A DNA stretch of 55,435 nt from Ignavibacteriaceae bacterium (GCA_013042995.1 JABDPB010000016.1:1-55435), one strand, 5' to 3'; numbered from the stretch's first letter, positions 7,702-16,125 are shown. The notes: generated by a model from the letters alone, not told the origin. Numbers and translations are program-made.

Positions 7702-8277
7702 ATGAGAAACTTTATTAAACTTTCTTTTACAATGCTGCTTGCATTGCTATTATTTACTGGTTGCAGTAATGAGGATAATCCCCTCGATTCAACCGATCCT
7801 GGAAATGGAGGAAATCAGGTAATAATAAAAACGCCTAAGTATATGGAACTTACAAAAATTATTCTTACACGATTCCCTGTAAACAAATCCAATGGTGATA
7901 AATGGGACTACCACGTTTTTCCATCTTCACCAACACGCCGACCTGATATTTATGTGGATTTAAGTAAATCAGGTAGCTCTTCACACGTATTTCGCTCTGA
8001 TATAAGAGAGGATGCAATTTTTGAAACGGCATATGATAATTTTGTCTTCACAAAGCCGGTTTCCTCGAATGATGGCAGCTTACCTTACAGGGTGCCGGTT
8101 AACCAAACTTACAAAATAGATGTTTGGGATGATGATGGTTTAACTGCCGATGATTGGATGGGTAGTGTTAGTGTCAATGCTGCGGGGTACTACAACGATG
8201 ATAATGCGACCAACATTTACAAAACACTAAAAAGTGGTGAGATAACAATTAAAATTGAAGGTAGGTGGATTTATTAA
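7702..8277 (+). CDS. C2-like domain lipoprotein, paralog 2
   Basis: Start ATG 7702 follows AAAGGAG by 6 nt and opens a lipoprotein signal (MRNFIKLSFTMLL..) with lipobox FTGC. A second in-frame ATG at 7660 also has a good SD (AGAGGA, 6 nt away) and would add 14 mostly charged residues. After a Gly/Asp/Pro linker comes a domain paralogous to that at 3279-3848. Shared stretches include IKTP.YM, TRFP.NKSNGD, RPDI, VFTKP, MGSV and YNDDNATN. YKIDVWDDDGLTADDWMGS contains the acidic cluster expected of a C2-type Ca2+ site. Promoter-like block B lies upstream and a hairpin terminator follows. Surface or periplasmic anchoring is expected; the ligand is unknown. Confidence 0.85.
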   Translation: MRNFIKLSFTMLLALLLFTGCSNEDNPLDSTDPGNGGNQVIIKTPKYMELTKIILTRFPVNKSNGDKWDYHVFPSSPTRRPDIYVDLSKSGSSSHVFRSDIREDAIFETAYDNFVFTKPVSSNDGSLPYRVPVNQTYKIDVWDDDGLTADDWMGSVSVNAAGYYNDDNATNIYKTLKSGEITIKIEGRWIY

Positions 8278-8297
8278 TATTTAGTGAACCTATGAAG

Positions 8298-8326
8298 AGC
8301 ACTTTCTGAACTAGGGAAGTGCTTTT
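8298..8326 (+). terminator. Rho-independent terminator after C2-like lipoprotein 2
   Basis: AGCACTT (8298-8304) pairs with AAGTGCT (8317-8323) around a 12-nt loop and is followed by TTTCTTAT. It lies 20 nt after the lipoprotein stop and is correctly oriented to end its transcript. Confidence 0.7.
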
Positions 8327-8357
8327 CTTATGATTCATTTAGGAGTGAGGTTAAAAT

Positions 8358-8729
8358 TTACTTTTTAACATAAAACTCGCCACGTGTGTACGCACGGTGA
8401 ATTATGGATTTTTTTCTTCCTGTTTTTACGTAGCCGTTGGCAGACATTAATAATCCAACCATTGCACCGATAAACTGCTTTACCCTGGGTGTAAACTTAA
8501 AAGTTTTTCTTTTCTTTGCTTCGTTATAGCAAAGCTCTGCAACGCTTGTAACTGCCGGCATTCCGTACTCGGTTAAAATCATTGCTTGAATAAAGGTTTC
8601 GGGTTTCATAACAATATCAAAAAGAAATTTGCCCTCACCTTTTGCCAATCCGGCAAACTGGGGGTAGCGTGCTGTAAATTCTTTCATTTCAGGTATGTAA
8701 ATTTCTTTAGTAAACATTTTGATTTTCAT
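8358..8729 (-). CDS. Hypothetical protein (123 aa)
   Basis: I do not recognise this family. The ATG at 8729 has an AGGTG ribosome site 6 nt upstream. The protein is basic, soluble-looking and without a signal peptide. Its middle (about 35-65, KFLFDIVMKPETFIQAMILTEYG) and C-terminal region (about 85-100, FIGAMVGLLMSANGYV) look helical, and the end is Arg/Lys/Tyr-rich (KTGRKKSIIHRAYTRGEFYVKK), which might contact nucleic acid. It stands alone between the convergently read lipoprotein gene and rpoD, 133 nt downstream in the direction of rpoD transcription. Frame length, start context and protein-like composition support a real gene. Confidence 0.7.
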   Translation of the reverse strand: MKIKMFTKEIYIPEMKEFTARYPQFAGLAKGEGKFLFDIVMKPETFIQAMILTEYGMPAVTSVAELCYNEAKKRKTFKFTPRVKQFIGAMVGLLMSANGYVKTGRKKSIIHRAYTRGEFYVKK

Positions 8730-8862
8730 TTTACACCTGCATGTTTATCAATTTCATTTTCAGCACCTACAAAATATGCAACTGATAGAAACTAAACAAC
8801 AATTGTTTTATACTAATGTTTTAAAAGTGGGTTTTAGAGGCTAGACTTCTCAGGGGCTGCGA

Positions 8863-9723
8863 CTATCCTAAATAATCTTTTAGCTTATCACTTCTTTTTG
8901 ATGTTCGTAATTTTCTTAAAGCCTTCTCTTTTATCTGCCGTATCCTTTCGCGGGTAAGATTAAATTTATCTCCAATTTCTTCTAATGTTGCTTTTTGTCC
9001 TGTTCCAATTCCAAATGAAAGCCTTATTACTTCAGCTTCTCGTTCATCCAGTGTAGAAAGAACGCGTAATACTTCATTTTTAAGAGAATCATTCATTAAC
9101 TCTTTATCAGGTAATTTCTGTTCTTCGCTATAAAGTACATCCATTAAAGTTTTTTTGTTTTCATCACCAGTTTTTAAAGGTGCATCAACCGAAACCTGCC
9201 GCCCTGAGATTTGAAGTGTGTAAGCAACTTCATCTATTGAAACATCTAAAATGTTGGCGAGCTCTTCATTTGTAGGTTTTCTCTCGTATTCCTGTTCAAG
9301 ACTTCTATACGCTTTGCTGAGCTTTGTTAAATTGCCCACACGATTAAGCGGAAGACGTACAACCCTTGATTGATCTGCAATGGCGGACATTATTCCCTGC
9401 CTTATCCACCATACAGCATAGGAAATAAATTTAAACCCTCTCGTTTCATCAAAGCGTTGTGCAGCTTTTACCAAACCAATATTGCCTTCGTTTATTAAAT
9501 CGCCAAGAGAAAGCCCCTGGTTTTGAAACATTTTTGCAACAGAAACTACAAATCTTAAATTCGCTTTTACGAGTTTGTCCTGAGCACGCAGATCACCGTT
9601 TTTGATTTTAATTGCTAACTCTATCTCTTCACCCGGTGTTAATAGTTCAATCTTTCCAATTTCCTGAAAATATTGATCTAGAGATTTATTCTCGCGGTTT
9701 GTTAGCTGTCGTGTAATTTTCAA
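8863..9723 (-). CDS. rpoD: RNA polymerase primary sigma factor, Bacteroidota-type RpoD
   Basis: The 286-residue protein opens [20 protein letters not shown] and continues [13 protein letters not shown], the short N-terminus typical of the primary sigma factor of Bacteroidota and Chlorobi, which lack the long 1.1/non-conserved region of the E. coli form. Region 2 is intact ([48 protein letters not shown]), region 3 follows (about 120-190), and region 4 ends with the -35-binding helix-turn-helix ([20 protein letters not shown]). It directs housekeeping transcription. In this lineage the matching promoter is TTG-N(about 20)-TAnnTTTG, one example of which may lie at 9912-9942. The gene is monocistronic, with a 390-nt upstream gap. 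Confidence 0.95.
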   Translation of the reverse strand: MKITRQLTNRENKSLDQYFQEIGKIELLTPGEEIELAIKIKNGDLRAQDKLVKANLRFVVSVAKMFQNQGLSLGDLINEGNIGLVKAAQRFDETRGFKFISYAVWWIRQGIMSAIADQSRVVRLPLNRVGNLTKLSKAYRSLEQEYERKPTNEELANILDVSIDEVAYTLQISGRQVSVDAPLKTGDENKKTLMDVLYSEEQKLPDKELMNDSLKNEVLRVLSTLDEREAEVIRLSFGIGTGQKATLEEIGDKFNLTRERIRQIKEKALRKLRTSKRSDKLKDYLG

Positions 9724-10113
9724 ATTAAATTGTCTCAGCTTAGAATGTTTATATAAAGTAGTTTTACAGAAGAATTTTTTAACGGAAAGAAATAAATGAC
9801 ATCGTCAAAATTCTATACTGTGCAATATACCGAATTAAGGACATTCAAGGAAGTATTAAAAACGTCACTCAACAGTAGATGCAATTCTTGATTTCTTACA
9901 GATAATTTGGCTTGTAACCGCAGCCTAAGTACTCTATCTTTGCAATGTCCCTCAGAATAAAATTAAGATAAGAGAAAACTTCTCAAAGTACCCTTCTTTT
10001 AATTCTAAATTTTTAAAGAGACAAAAAGCCGGTTTGAAATATACACTACCGTTATCATTATACAAATTATTTAAAGCTGGTCTATTATTACTATTCAATT
10101 AAAGGAGATAAAA
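9724..10113. other. 390-nt intergenic region between rpoD and RRM gene
   Basis: This is the only gap longer than 300 nt. It separates the divergent rpoD and RRM genes, so it must carry both promoters. A Bacteroidota-like promoter facing the RRM gene is visible at 9912-9942. A 31-codon frame at 9796-9891 has only a weak ribosome site and is not called a gene. No tRNA-like fold, riboswitch or long inverted repeat was recognised. Confidence 0.6.
9912..9942 (+). promoter_or_regulatory. Bacteroidota-type promoter for the RRM gene
   Basis: TTG (9912-9914), 20 nt, then TATCTTTG (9935-9942), which fits TAnnTTTG. Transcription from here would give a leader of roughly 165 nt before the RRM start at 10114. 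Long leaders are common on cold-inducible RNA-binding protein genes. The match is by eye only and such motifs occur by chance in AT-rich DNA. Confidence 0.4.
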
Positions 10114-10386
10114 ATGAATATTTATGTAGGTAATCTGGCGCACGATGTAAAAGATGAAGAGCTGCAGACACTTTTTTCAAAACATGGTAGAGTAAGCAGC
10201 GTAAAAATTATACGTGATATGTTCAGTCAAACATCCAAAGGCTTTGGATTTGTTGAAATGCCCGGAAAAGCAGAAGCCGAAAAAGCATTAAAAGAACTTA
10301 ATACGTTCGAGCTCAACGGAAAAAAACTTATTGTAAATGAAGCGAGACCACAAAGGGATAGAAGAGGCGGGGGACGAAGAAGATAA
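10114..10386 (+). CDS. RRM-domain RNA-binding protein 1 (90 aa)
   Basis: A single RNA recognition motif occupies nearly the whole protein. RNP2 is IYVGNL (residues 3-8) and RNP1 is KGFGFVEM (about 42-49), with the aromatic residues that stack on RNA bases in place. A short Arg/Gly tail (RRGGGRRR) follows. Such small RRM proteins occur in cyanobacteria, Bacteroidota and Chlorobi and bind single-stranded RNA, often under cold stress. AAAGGAG precedes the ATG by 8 nt. A second RRM gene lies 87 nt downstream, with a hairpin between them. Confidence 0.93.
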   Translation: MNIYVGNLAHDVKDEELQTLFSKHGRVSSVKIIRDMFSQTSKGFGFVEMPGKAEAEKALKELNTFELNGKKLIVNEARPQRDRRGGGRRR

Positions 10387-10406
10387 CTTCAAACCTTTCA
10401 TTTTAG

Positions 10407-10429
10407 TAGCTGCGGTAAAGCTGCAGCTA
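10407..10429 (+). terminator. Hairpin between the two RRM genes
   Basis: TAGCTGC (10407-10413) pairs with GCAGCTA (10423-10429) around a 9-nt loop, followed by TTTAATTATAT. The U tract is weak, so this may be a partial terminator that lowers expression of the second RRM gene, or an RNA-stabilising stem, rather than a full stop. Confidence 0.5.
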
Positions 10430-10473
10430 TTTAATTATATTAATGATGCAATTAATTTTATAAGGAGTAAGCA

Positions 10474-10767
10474 ATGAAAATATTTGTTGGAAACTTATCG
10501 CCAGAAGTTAATGAAGAGGAGCTTACTAGTCTTTTCTCAGAACATGGAAGTGTTAGTAATGTAAAAATTGTTCGGGATGGTTCAAGTCAAATGTCCCGCG
10601 GGTTTGGATTTGTTGAAATGGTCCGGAAGGTTGAAGCAAAAAAAGCTTTGAAAACATTAAATGAATTTGAATTCAAGGGGAAAAATCTTATCGTAAACGA
10701 GGCAAAACCCGGGCGTGATAGAAAAAGTGCCGGCGGCAAAAATAAGAGCTATAGCAAAAGAAGGTAA
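10474..10767 (+). CDS. RRM-domain RNA-binding protein 2 (97 aa)
   Basis: This is a paralog of the upstream RRM protein with RNP2 IFVGNL and RNP1 RGFGFVEM, plus the shared LxxLFSEHGxVSxVKIxRD and NxFEFKGKNLIVNEAKP segments. It has a slightly longer Lys/Ser/Arg tail (SAGGKNKSYSKRR) than paralog 1. AAGGAG lies 9 nt before the ATG. The tandem arrangement and close similarity indicate local duplication. The tails differ most, so the two may differ in partners or RNA affinity. Role inferred: RNA chaperone or post-transcriptional regulator. Confidence 0.93.
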   Translation: MKIFVGNLSPEVNEEELTSLFSEHGSVSNVKIVRDGSSQMSRGFGFVEMVRKVEAKKALKTLNEFEFKGKNLIVNEAKPGRDRKSAGGKNKSYSKRR

Positions 10768-10796
10768 TGGGTATTATTTAAATTGATTAGAAGTAT

Positions 10797-11507
10797 TTAA
10801 TCAGCAGTAAAAAGATAACCTGCACCCCGTACACTTTTTATGTAAATGGGTTTTGCTGGATCAGGCTCAAAATATTTACGAAGACGTGCAATAAAAATAT
10901 CCACTGTTCGCGTTTCTACTTCGGGATTGAGATGCCAAACATTTTCAAGCAGTTCTTTTCTTGTTACAATCACTCCCTTTCGCTCAATAAGATATTTTAG
11001 AATCATTGCTTCATGTGGAGTCAGTCTTAATTCTTCTCTGCTATTTCTGCAGTTCAAGTTTTCAAAGTTTATTTCATTGTCCCCAAATTTATGCAGCGGT
11101 TGCTGATTTGAAGCATTTTTGTACCAGCTTTTCCTTTTAAGCATTCCTTTTACACGCAGAAGAAGCTCCCACAGGTGAAAAGGTTTTGTTAAATAATCAT
11201 CTGCGCCTTTCTCCAGTCCTTGAACTTTATCTGCTGATTCTGTTTTAGCTGTCAACATAAGTATCGGCATCTGTGGATCAGTTTTACGTACTGTTTCCGC
11301 TACTTCGAATCCATTTATGTACGGAAGCATTATATCAAGAATTATCAAATCAAATTTTTTGGAATTAAAAAATTCAATTGCTTCTTTTCCGTTTTTAGCC
11401 CAGGTAACAATATAACCTTCTTCGGTTAAATTATATTCCAATCCAACTGCGAGGGTTTCTTCATCTTCAACTAATAAAATTCTGCTACTTTTAAAATCAT
11501 CTGCCAT
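10797..11507 (-). CDS. OmpR/PhoB-family response regulator
   Basis: The N-terminal receiver domain (about 8-125) has the acidic pocket (LVEDEE), phospho-acceptor Asp 58 (DLIILDIMLP), the Thr/Ser switch (MLTAKT) and Lys 108 (YLTKPF). The C-terminal winged helix (about 145-232) has the PhoB/OmpR pattern (LRLTPHEAMILKYLIERKG...VTRKELLENVW...TRTVDIFIARLRKYFEPD..IKSVRGAGYLF). It should bind direct-repeat operators after phosphorylation by the histidine kinase whose gene overlaps its start by 11 nt. Target genes are not evident from the window. Confidence 0.95.
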   Translation of the reverse strand: MADDFKSSRILLVEDEETLAVGLEYNLTEEGYIVTWAKNGKEAIEFFNSKKFDLIILDIMLPYINGFEVAETVRKTDPQMPILMLTAKTESADKVQGLEKGADDYLTKPFHLWELLLRVKGMLKRKSWYKNASNQQPLHKFGDNEINFENLNCRNSREELRLTPHEAMILKYLIERKGVIVTRKELLENVWHLNPEVETRTVDIFIARLRKYFEPDPAKPIYIKSVRGAGYLFTAD

Positions 11508-12504
11508 TAGTTATTTCTTGTTTCTTATTCAAAAACCCTTTAAAGAATCTCTTTTTAGAATGGTGATAAACGGGCATTTCAATTTTGAATATTGTTCCAA
11601 TCTTTCCGCTATCACTTGTAACAGAAATATTTCCACCATGTGCCTTAACAATTTCTTTCACACGGTAGAGACCCAAGCCAGTTCCTTTAACATTAGGAAT
11701 ATCCCTATTGTAAATTCTGTAAAACTTATTGAATATTTTTTTATGTTCTTTTGCACTAATACCAATGCCATTATCAGAAAACTCCACTGTAAATTTGTTT
11801 GCATTGCAGCTAAGATTTACTTCTACTATTAAATTTGCGATAGAATATTTTACTGCATTGTCTATCAGGTTATCAAAAATTATTTTAAGTGAATCTTTGC
11901 CTGCCAGAATTTCGCATGGTGCATCTCCGTTTATGGAATAGCTTTCTTTTTTAACACGGAATTTTTCAAAGGATTCTTCCAGCAATCCTTTTACAATATC
12001 TCCCGAACGATATATTTGATAATCGTGCATTTGTTTATTCTTTTCTTGCGCAGAGATTTCAAGTATGGAATTGATTAAGCTCTGCAAGCGATCCGTATCT
12101 TTAACAATCATACTAATAAATTCTTTTTGCTTTTCTGCAGGAACATTTCTCTGTCTTAAAGTTTCAAGATACAATTGGATTGATGAGAGTGGCGATTTAA
12201 GTTCATGCGTTACATTGCTGATAAAATTATCGTATAGTTGAGTTATTCTAAGTTGGACGTTTAAATGTCTGAAAATAAGTGCGGTAATAAATGAAAGTCC
12301 AACTAATAATATTAAACCAAGTATAAACGGAATAGCATTTTGAACATCGTAAACTAACTGTGGGGAAACTTGATCGCCCACTTTTTCAAATATTATGTAG
12401 TTAGATACATACCAGTAAATCCATAAACCCAACAGAGACAGCCAGACAAGCTGAGCAATAACAAAAATGAGGATGTGATAAAAAAGAGATTGTTTGCCTC
12501 TCAT
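11497..12504 (-). CDS. Membrane sensor histidine kinase
   Basis: Two N-terminal helices (about 8-35 and 56-78) enclose a very short extracytoplasmic loop of about 20 residues, so the protein may sense a membrane or partner-protein signal rather than a soluble ligand. The dimerisation domain carries the phospho-acceptor His 100 (SNVTHELKSPLSSIQ). The ATP-binding domain has the N box (FDNLIDNAVKYS, about 210-221), G1 (FSDNGIGIS) and G2 (GTGLGLYRV). No HAMP or PAS domain is visible. It overlaps the response regulator gene by 11 nt, giving a translationally coupled pair. The gene is divergent from the radical SAM gene at 12676. Confidence 0.95.
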   Translation of the reverse strand: MRGKQSLFYHILIFVIAQLVWLSLLGLWIYWYVSNYIIFEKVGDQVSPQLVYDVQNAIPFILGLILLVGLSFITALIFRHLNVQLRITQLYDNFISNVTHELKSPLSSIQLYLETLRQRNVPAEKQKEFISMIVKDTDRLQSLINSILEISAQEKNKQMHDYQIYRSGDIVKGLLEESFEKFRVKKESYSINGDAPCEILAGKDSLKIIFDNLIDNAVKYSIANLIVEVNLSCNANKFTVEFSDNGIGISAKEHKKIFNKFYRIYNRDIPNVKGTGLGLYRVKEIVKAHGGNISVTSDSGKIGTIFKIEMPVYHHSKKRFFKGFLNKKQEITNGR

Positions 12505-12675
12505 ATTTGTATTTCTTTCCGTCCCTCAATTATTATTATATCCAAAGTAAATATCCTTTAATAAGTACAGAAGTTCAAACCTGTACTCCAAGCTTTTACA
12601 CTTATTTTACAAAATTATTTCTGAAATTTTTGCATAATTGAAGAGTAATAAATTTAGAATTCATCGGAGAAATAA

Positions 12676-14154
12676 TTGAAGATACTACTTGTCTATCCTG
12701 AAACTCCCTCTTCATTCTGGAGTTTTAAAGACGCATTGAAATTTGTTGCTAAAAAAGTTGCCGAGCCACCGCTTGGATTAATTACAGTTGCAGCAATGCT
12801 TCCGAGGAATTGGGAATTGAAACTGATTGATATGAATGTTACCAAGCTGGATGACAAGCATCTGATTTGGGCTGATTTGGTTTTCTTGAGTGGAATGAAC
12901 ATTCAGATAAATTCATTTAAAGATGTAATAAGAAGATGCAACGCGCTTAAGGTTAAAGTAGTTGCCGGAGGTCCGCTTGCTACAACACAGCATAAAGATT
13001 TTCTCGGAGTAGATTATTTTATTTTAAATGAAGCCGAAATTACTCTGCCCTTGTTTTTAGAAGATCTGAAAAAGGGAAATCCAAAACATATTTATTCAAC
13101 GGATGAATTTCCTGAAATTTCAAACTCACCAATTCCAATGTGGGAGCTTCTTGATATTAAAAAGTACGCTTCGCTTTCACTTCAGTATTCAAGAGGCTGC
13201 CCGTACGATTGTGACTTTTGCAGCATAACTATGCTAAATGGAAGGAAACCAAGAACTAAAGGCAGCGAGCAGTTTATTAGAGAACTTGAAAGAATTTACG
13301 AGCTCGGATGGCGAGGTCCTGTTTCAGTTGTCGATGATAATTTTATTGGGAATAAAAGAAAATTAAAAAACGAATTTCTTCCAGAGCTGATTGAGTGGTC
13401 AAAGAAAAAAAATTATCCTTTCAACTTCATTACCGAAGTCACCATAAATCTTGCAGATGATGATGAGCTTATGGAACTGATGATTGCGGCGGGTTTCAAC
13501 AGTATTTTTATTGGAATTGAAACACCAAACTCTGAATGCCTTGAGGAGTGCGGCAAATCGCAGAATTTAAAACTTAATATGGTTTCTGCTGTACAAAAAC
13601 TTCAGCAATGTGGATTTATTGTTTCGGGCGGATTTATAGTTGGCTTCGATAACGATTCACCTTCCATTTTTCAGGATCAAATTGACTTTATACAGAAGAG
13701 TGGAATTGTATCGGCCATGGTTGGTTTGTTAAATGCCCCGTGTGGAACAAAACTCTTTAAAAGAATGCAAGCGGAAAACAGGATGCTGGATGTATTTGCT
13801 GGGAACAACATGGACGGTACAATGAATTTTATTCCAAAGATGCAATACAAAGATTTGATGTCTGGATATTCCAAAATTGTTAAAACTATTTATTCACAAA
13901 AAGAATATTACAATCGTACAAAACATTTTCTATCAAACTACAAACAACCGCTGTGGAGTAAGAATAAAATAAAGGCAAAAGAAATAAGAGCATTTATGAT
14001 GCTGCTGTGGCTGCTAGGTACTTTGGAAAAGGGCAAAAAATATTTTTGGAAATTACTTGCCTTCAGTTTATTCAAGCATCCAAACAAATTCCCACTTGCA
14101 ATGACAATGGCTGTTTATGGTTATCATTTCAGGAGAGTTGCAGCACGAATTTAA
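12676..14154 (+). CDS. B12-binding-type radical SAM protein, DUF4070-like
   Basis: The 492-residue protein opens with a Rossmann-like cobalamin-binding domain (about 1-145; MKILLVYPETP and VVAGGPLATT, without an obvious DxHxxG base-off His). A radical SAM core follows with CPYDCDFC supplying Cys 175, 179 and 182 to the 4Fe-4S cluster (about 165-390). The C-terminal part resembles the DUF4070 region of this family (for example hopanoid-modifying HpnR-type enzymes). It probably methylates or rearranges an unreactive carbon; the substrate is unknown. The start is TTG (12676), supported by CGGAG 6 nt upstream and by the conserved MKILLVYP opening. Its 3' end overlaps the convergent EamA gene by 4 nt. 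Confidence 0.88.
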   Translation: MKILLVYPETPSSFWSFKDALKFVAKKVAEPPLGLITVAAMLPRNWELKLIDMNVTKLDDKHLIWADLVFLSGMNIQINSFKDVIRRCNALKVKVVAGGPLATTQHKDFLGVDYFILNEAEITLPLFLEDLKKGNPKHIYSTDEFPEISNSPIPMWELLDIKKYASLSLQYSRGCPYDCDFCSITMLNGRKPRTKGSEQFIRELERIYELGWRGPVSVVDDNFIGNKRKLKNEFLPELIEWSKKKNYPFNFITEVTINLADDDELMELMIAAGFNSIFIGIETPNSECLEECGKSQNLKLNMVSAVQKLQQCGFIVSGGFIVGFDNDSPSIFQDQIDFIQKSGIVSAMVGLLNAPCGTKLFKRMQAENRMLDVFAGNNMDGTMNFIPKMQYKDLMSGYSKIVKTIYSQKEYYNRTKHFLSNYKQPLWSKNKIKAKEIRAFMMLLWLLGTLEKGKKYFWKLLAFSLFKHPNKFPLAMTMAVYGYHFRRVAARI

Positions 14155-15050
14155 GTTTTCATTTTATTTTTAATTTTTATTTGAACCAGCAAAACACCTA
14201 ATGCAGCTATCAACATTCCAATTCCTTCTTGTAAAGTTATTACTTCGCCTAAAAACACCCATGCAAGTATTGCAATTTGAATGAGCATTGTTCCATTTAT
14301 AATGCTCGATTCCATTGCAGAAAGTGTTCGTAAAGTAAAATTCCAGATCACAAAAGCAAGTGCGGTGTTAATTACAGCAAGCCACAAGAGATACAATATA
14401 TTTTGCATGCTGATTGATGGCAAGCCCTGAATTACAACTCCTCCAATAAATAAAATTAGGGAACCTATACCCATGCTAACTATTGTAACAACAACAGGAT
14501 TTATTTTCGCTTCACGGTTAATGCTTCTGCCTAAAACTGAAGATCCAGAATTTGCAAATACACCAATTGTCATAACAATTAAACCTATCTCCTGGTTTTC
14601 ACTTAAAACAATTGGTAAAAAGTAGATTACGATTCCTGCTATAAAAAGCAACACACCGCCCCACTGGCGAATTGTAGGATATTCTTTTATCAAAAAGATT
14701 GCCAATACTGCAACAACAAGCGGTGTGAAGTTTAGCCACAAACTAACAGTAACAGCAGGCAGGTATAGCAATCCGGTAAACATTGCACCTTGCGTGAAAG
14801 CGATGAAAAGCAAACCATAAATAAATAGTTTTATCCAATCGCTTCTATTCAAAATTTTAATTTCGACTCTGTTTGCTTTTGTAAACGCAAGCGGCAAAAG
14901 GCATATAAATGCTATGGAATATCTTAAGCCGGCATAGGTAAGAGGAGGAATTTCAGAAAGACCAATTTTTATTATCACAAACGAAGTGGACCAAAGAAAG
15001 GTCACAAAAAGTGCGAGTAGAATGGCTTTAAAGTGTGAATGATTTTTCAC
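14151..15050 (-). CDS. EamA/DMT-family transporter
   Basis: The 299-residue protein contains about ten hydrophobic helices arranged as two EamA repeats. The first begins AILLALFVTFLWSTSFVIIK and the second VMTIGVFANSGSSVLGRSI. Family members export amino acids, metabolites or drugs by proton exchange; the solute cannot be inferred. It is read convergently with the radical SAM gene and is preceded by a gap of 40 nt from the GT9 gene on the same strand, so it may be the last gene of that group. Confidence 0.9.
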   Translation of the reverse strand: MKNHSHFKAILLALFVTFLWSTSFVIIKIGLSEIPPLTYAGLRYSIAFICLLPLAFTKANRVEIKILNRSDWIKLFIYGLLFIAFTQGAMFTGLLYLPAVTVSLWLNFTPLVVAVLAIFLIKEYPTIRQWGGVLLFIAGIVIYFLPIVLSENQEIGLIVMTIGVFANSGSSVLGRSINREAKINPVVVTIVSMGIGSLILFIGGVVIQGLPSISMQNILYLLWLAVINTALAFVIWNFTLRTLSAMESSIINGTMLIQIAILAWVFLGEVITLQEGIGMLIAALGVLLVQIKIKNKMKT

Positions 15051-15090
15051 ATTATAAATATAAAAATAAAGTGTGTAGTGCTTCTTTAGT

Positions 15091-16125
15091 TTATTTATTT
15101 AGAGTATTTGCCATAAATGATTTTACTTTTCTATAAACAATCTCGCTGTCAATTCCCCCCTCTCCACCAAAATCACATATGTGAGGATCACCAGGGCATT
15201 TTTTAGAGCAGTAATTTTCTTCAGGAAGAATTACTTCCGATTCATTCCCAAGCGGACCCCAAAGTTTGGGTGAACAAGCTGTCAAGGGACAAAACATAGA
15301 TATTGTCGGCACTTTTAATGCGGCACAAATATGCATTGGACCGGTACTTGCAGAAACTAAAACATTTAGTGCATTAAAATTTATTATTGAATCTCTAAGT
15401 GATAAACCAATATTAGGATATGAAGCATTGTTAATATTTTTTGCAGAATTAGGTGGTTCATTATCGGTGATTAAAACTTTATAATTATTTTCATTTGCCA
15501 GCAATTGAATCAGGTTTTTATATTCATGCAAATTTAGATTTGGTGAAGATTTGCCGCTCGTTATATTAATCCCAACTAGTATCTCACCATTCGGTGTAAG
15601 TTTCTTTTTTATTTCATCACTCTTCAATATTTCTTCATGGGATAAATGAATTTCAGGTATGATTGATTTTGGTCCTATTCCAATTTTTCTAACCATATCC
15701 AGGCAATAGTCTGCTTCGTGTCGTAAAGGGATGTATTTTTTTCGATCAACAAATTTTGAAAATGTTAAAAACTGGTAAAGCTTGTGCCCTACACCTATTC
15801 TGGTTCTAATTCCACTGAAGAATAATATCCAGTTTAATCTTTCATTTGGTAGAAGCATAAAAGCGTAAGTTAATTTTAATCTCCGCAGTGTTTTTACAAG
15901 CTGCCAAAAATTAATCTTGCCATTTTTATCCTCATTGAATATAATTATTTCATCAATATGTGGATTGTTTAGATAAATATCCTTTGTGTATTTCTTTACT
16001 AACACAGCAACAAAACTATCCGAATAGGCTTTTTTTATTTCACGTGGCAAGGGAGTTGAAAGAACAACATCGCCTATGCGGTCAATTCGTGCTATTAATA
16101 TTCTTAACTGTTTTCTTTTATTCAT
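15091..16125 (-). CDS. Glycosyltransferase family 9 (heptosyltransferase-like)
   Basis: The 344-residue protein opens RILIARIDRIGDVVLSTPL, the GT9 N-terminal signature. It ends with the ADP-sugar site region (LVSASTGPMHICAALKVPTISMF) typical of LPS heptosyltransferases such as WaaF/WaaC. A Cys-rich C-terminal loop (CSKKCPGDPHICDFGG) is also seen in GT9 proteins of this type. It should add a sugar to lipopolysaccharide core at the inner membrane. The start overlaps the end of the GT39-like gene by 8 nt, so the two are translationally linked. A second GT9 gene lies at 51997-53052. Confidence 0.9.
   Translation of the reverse strand: MNKRKQLRILIARIDRIGDVVLSTPLPREIKKAYSDSFVAVLVKKYTKDIYLNNPHIDEIIIFNEDKNGKINFWQLVKTLRRLKLTYAFMLLPNERLNWILFFSGIRTRIGVGHKLYQFLTFSKFVDRKKYIPLRHEADYCLDMVRKIGIGPKSIIPEIHLSHEEILKSDEIKKKLTPNGEILVGINITSGKSSPNLNLHEYKNLIQLLANENNYKVLITDNEPPNSAKNINNASYPNIGLSLRDSIINFNALNVLVSASTGPMHICAALKVPTISMFCPLTACSPKLWGPLGNESEVILPEENYCSKKCPGDPHICDFGGEGGIDSEIVYRKVKSFMANTLNK

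Noticed and set aside
9796-9891. 31-codon frame between rpoD and the RRM gene
   Set aside because: The ribosome site is weak (GGAAAG at a long distance), no protein-like pattern is visible, and it lies between divergent genes where a promoter is expected.
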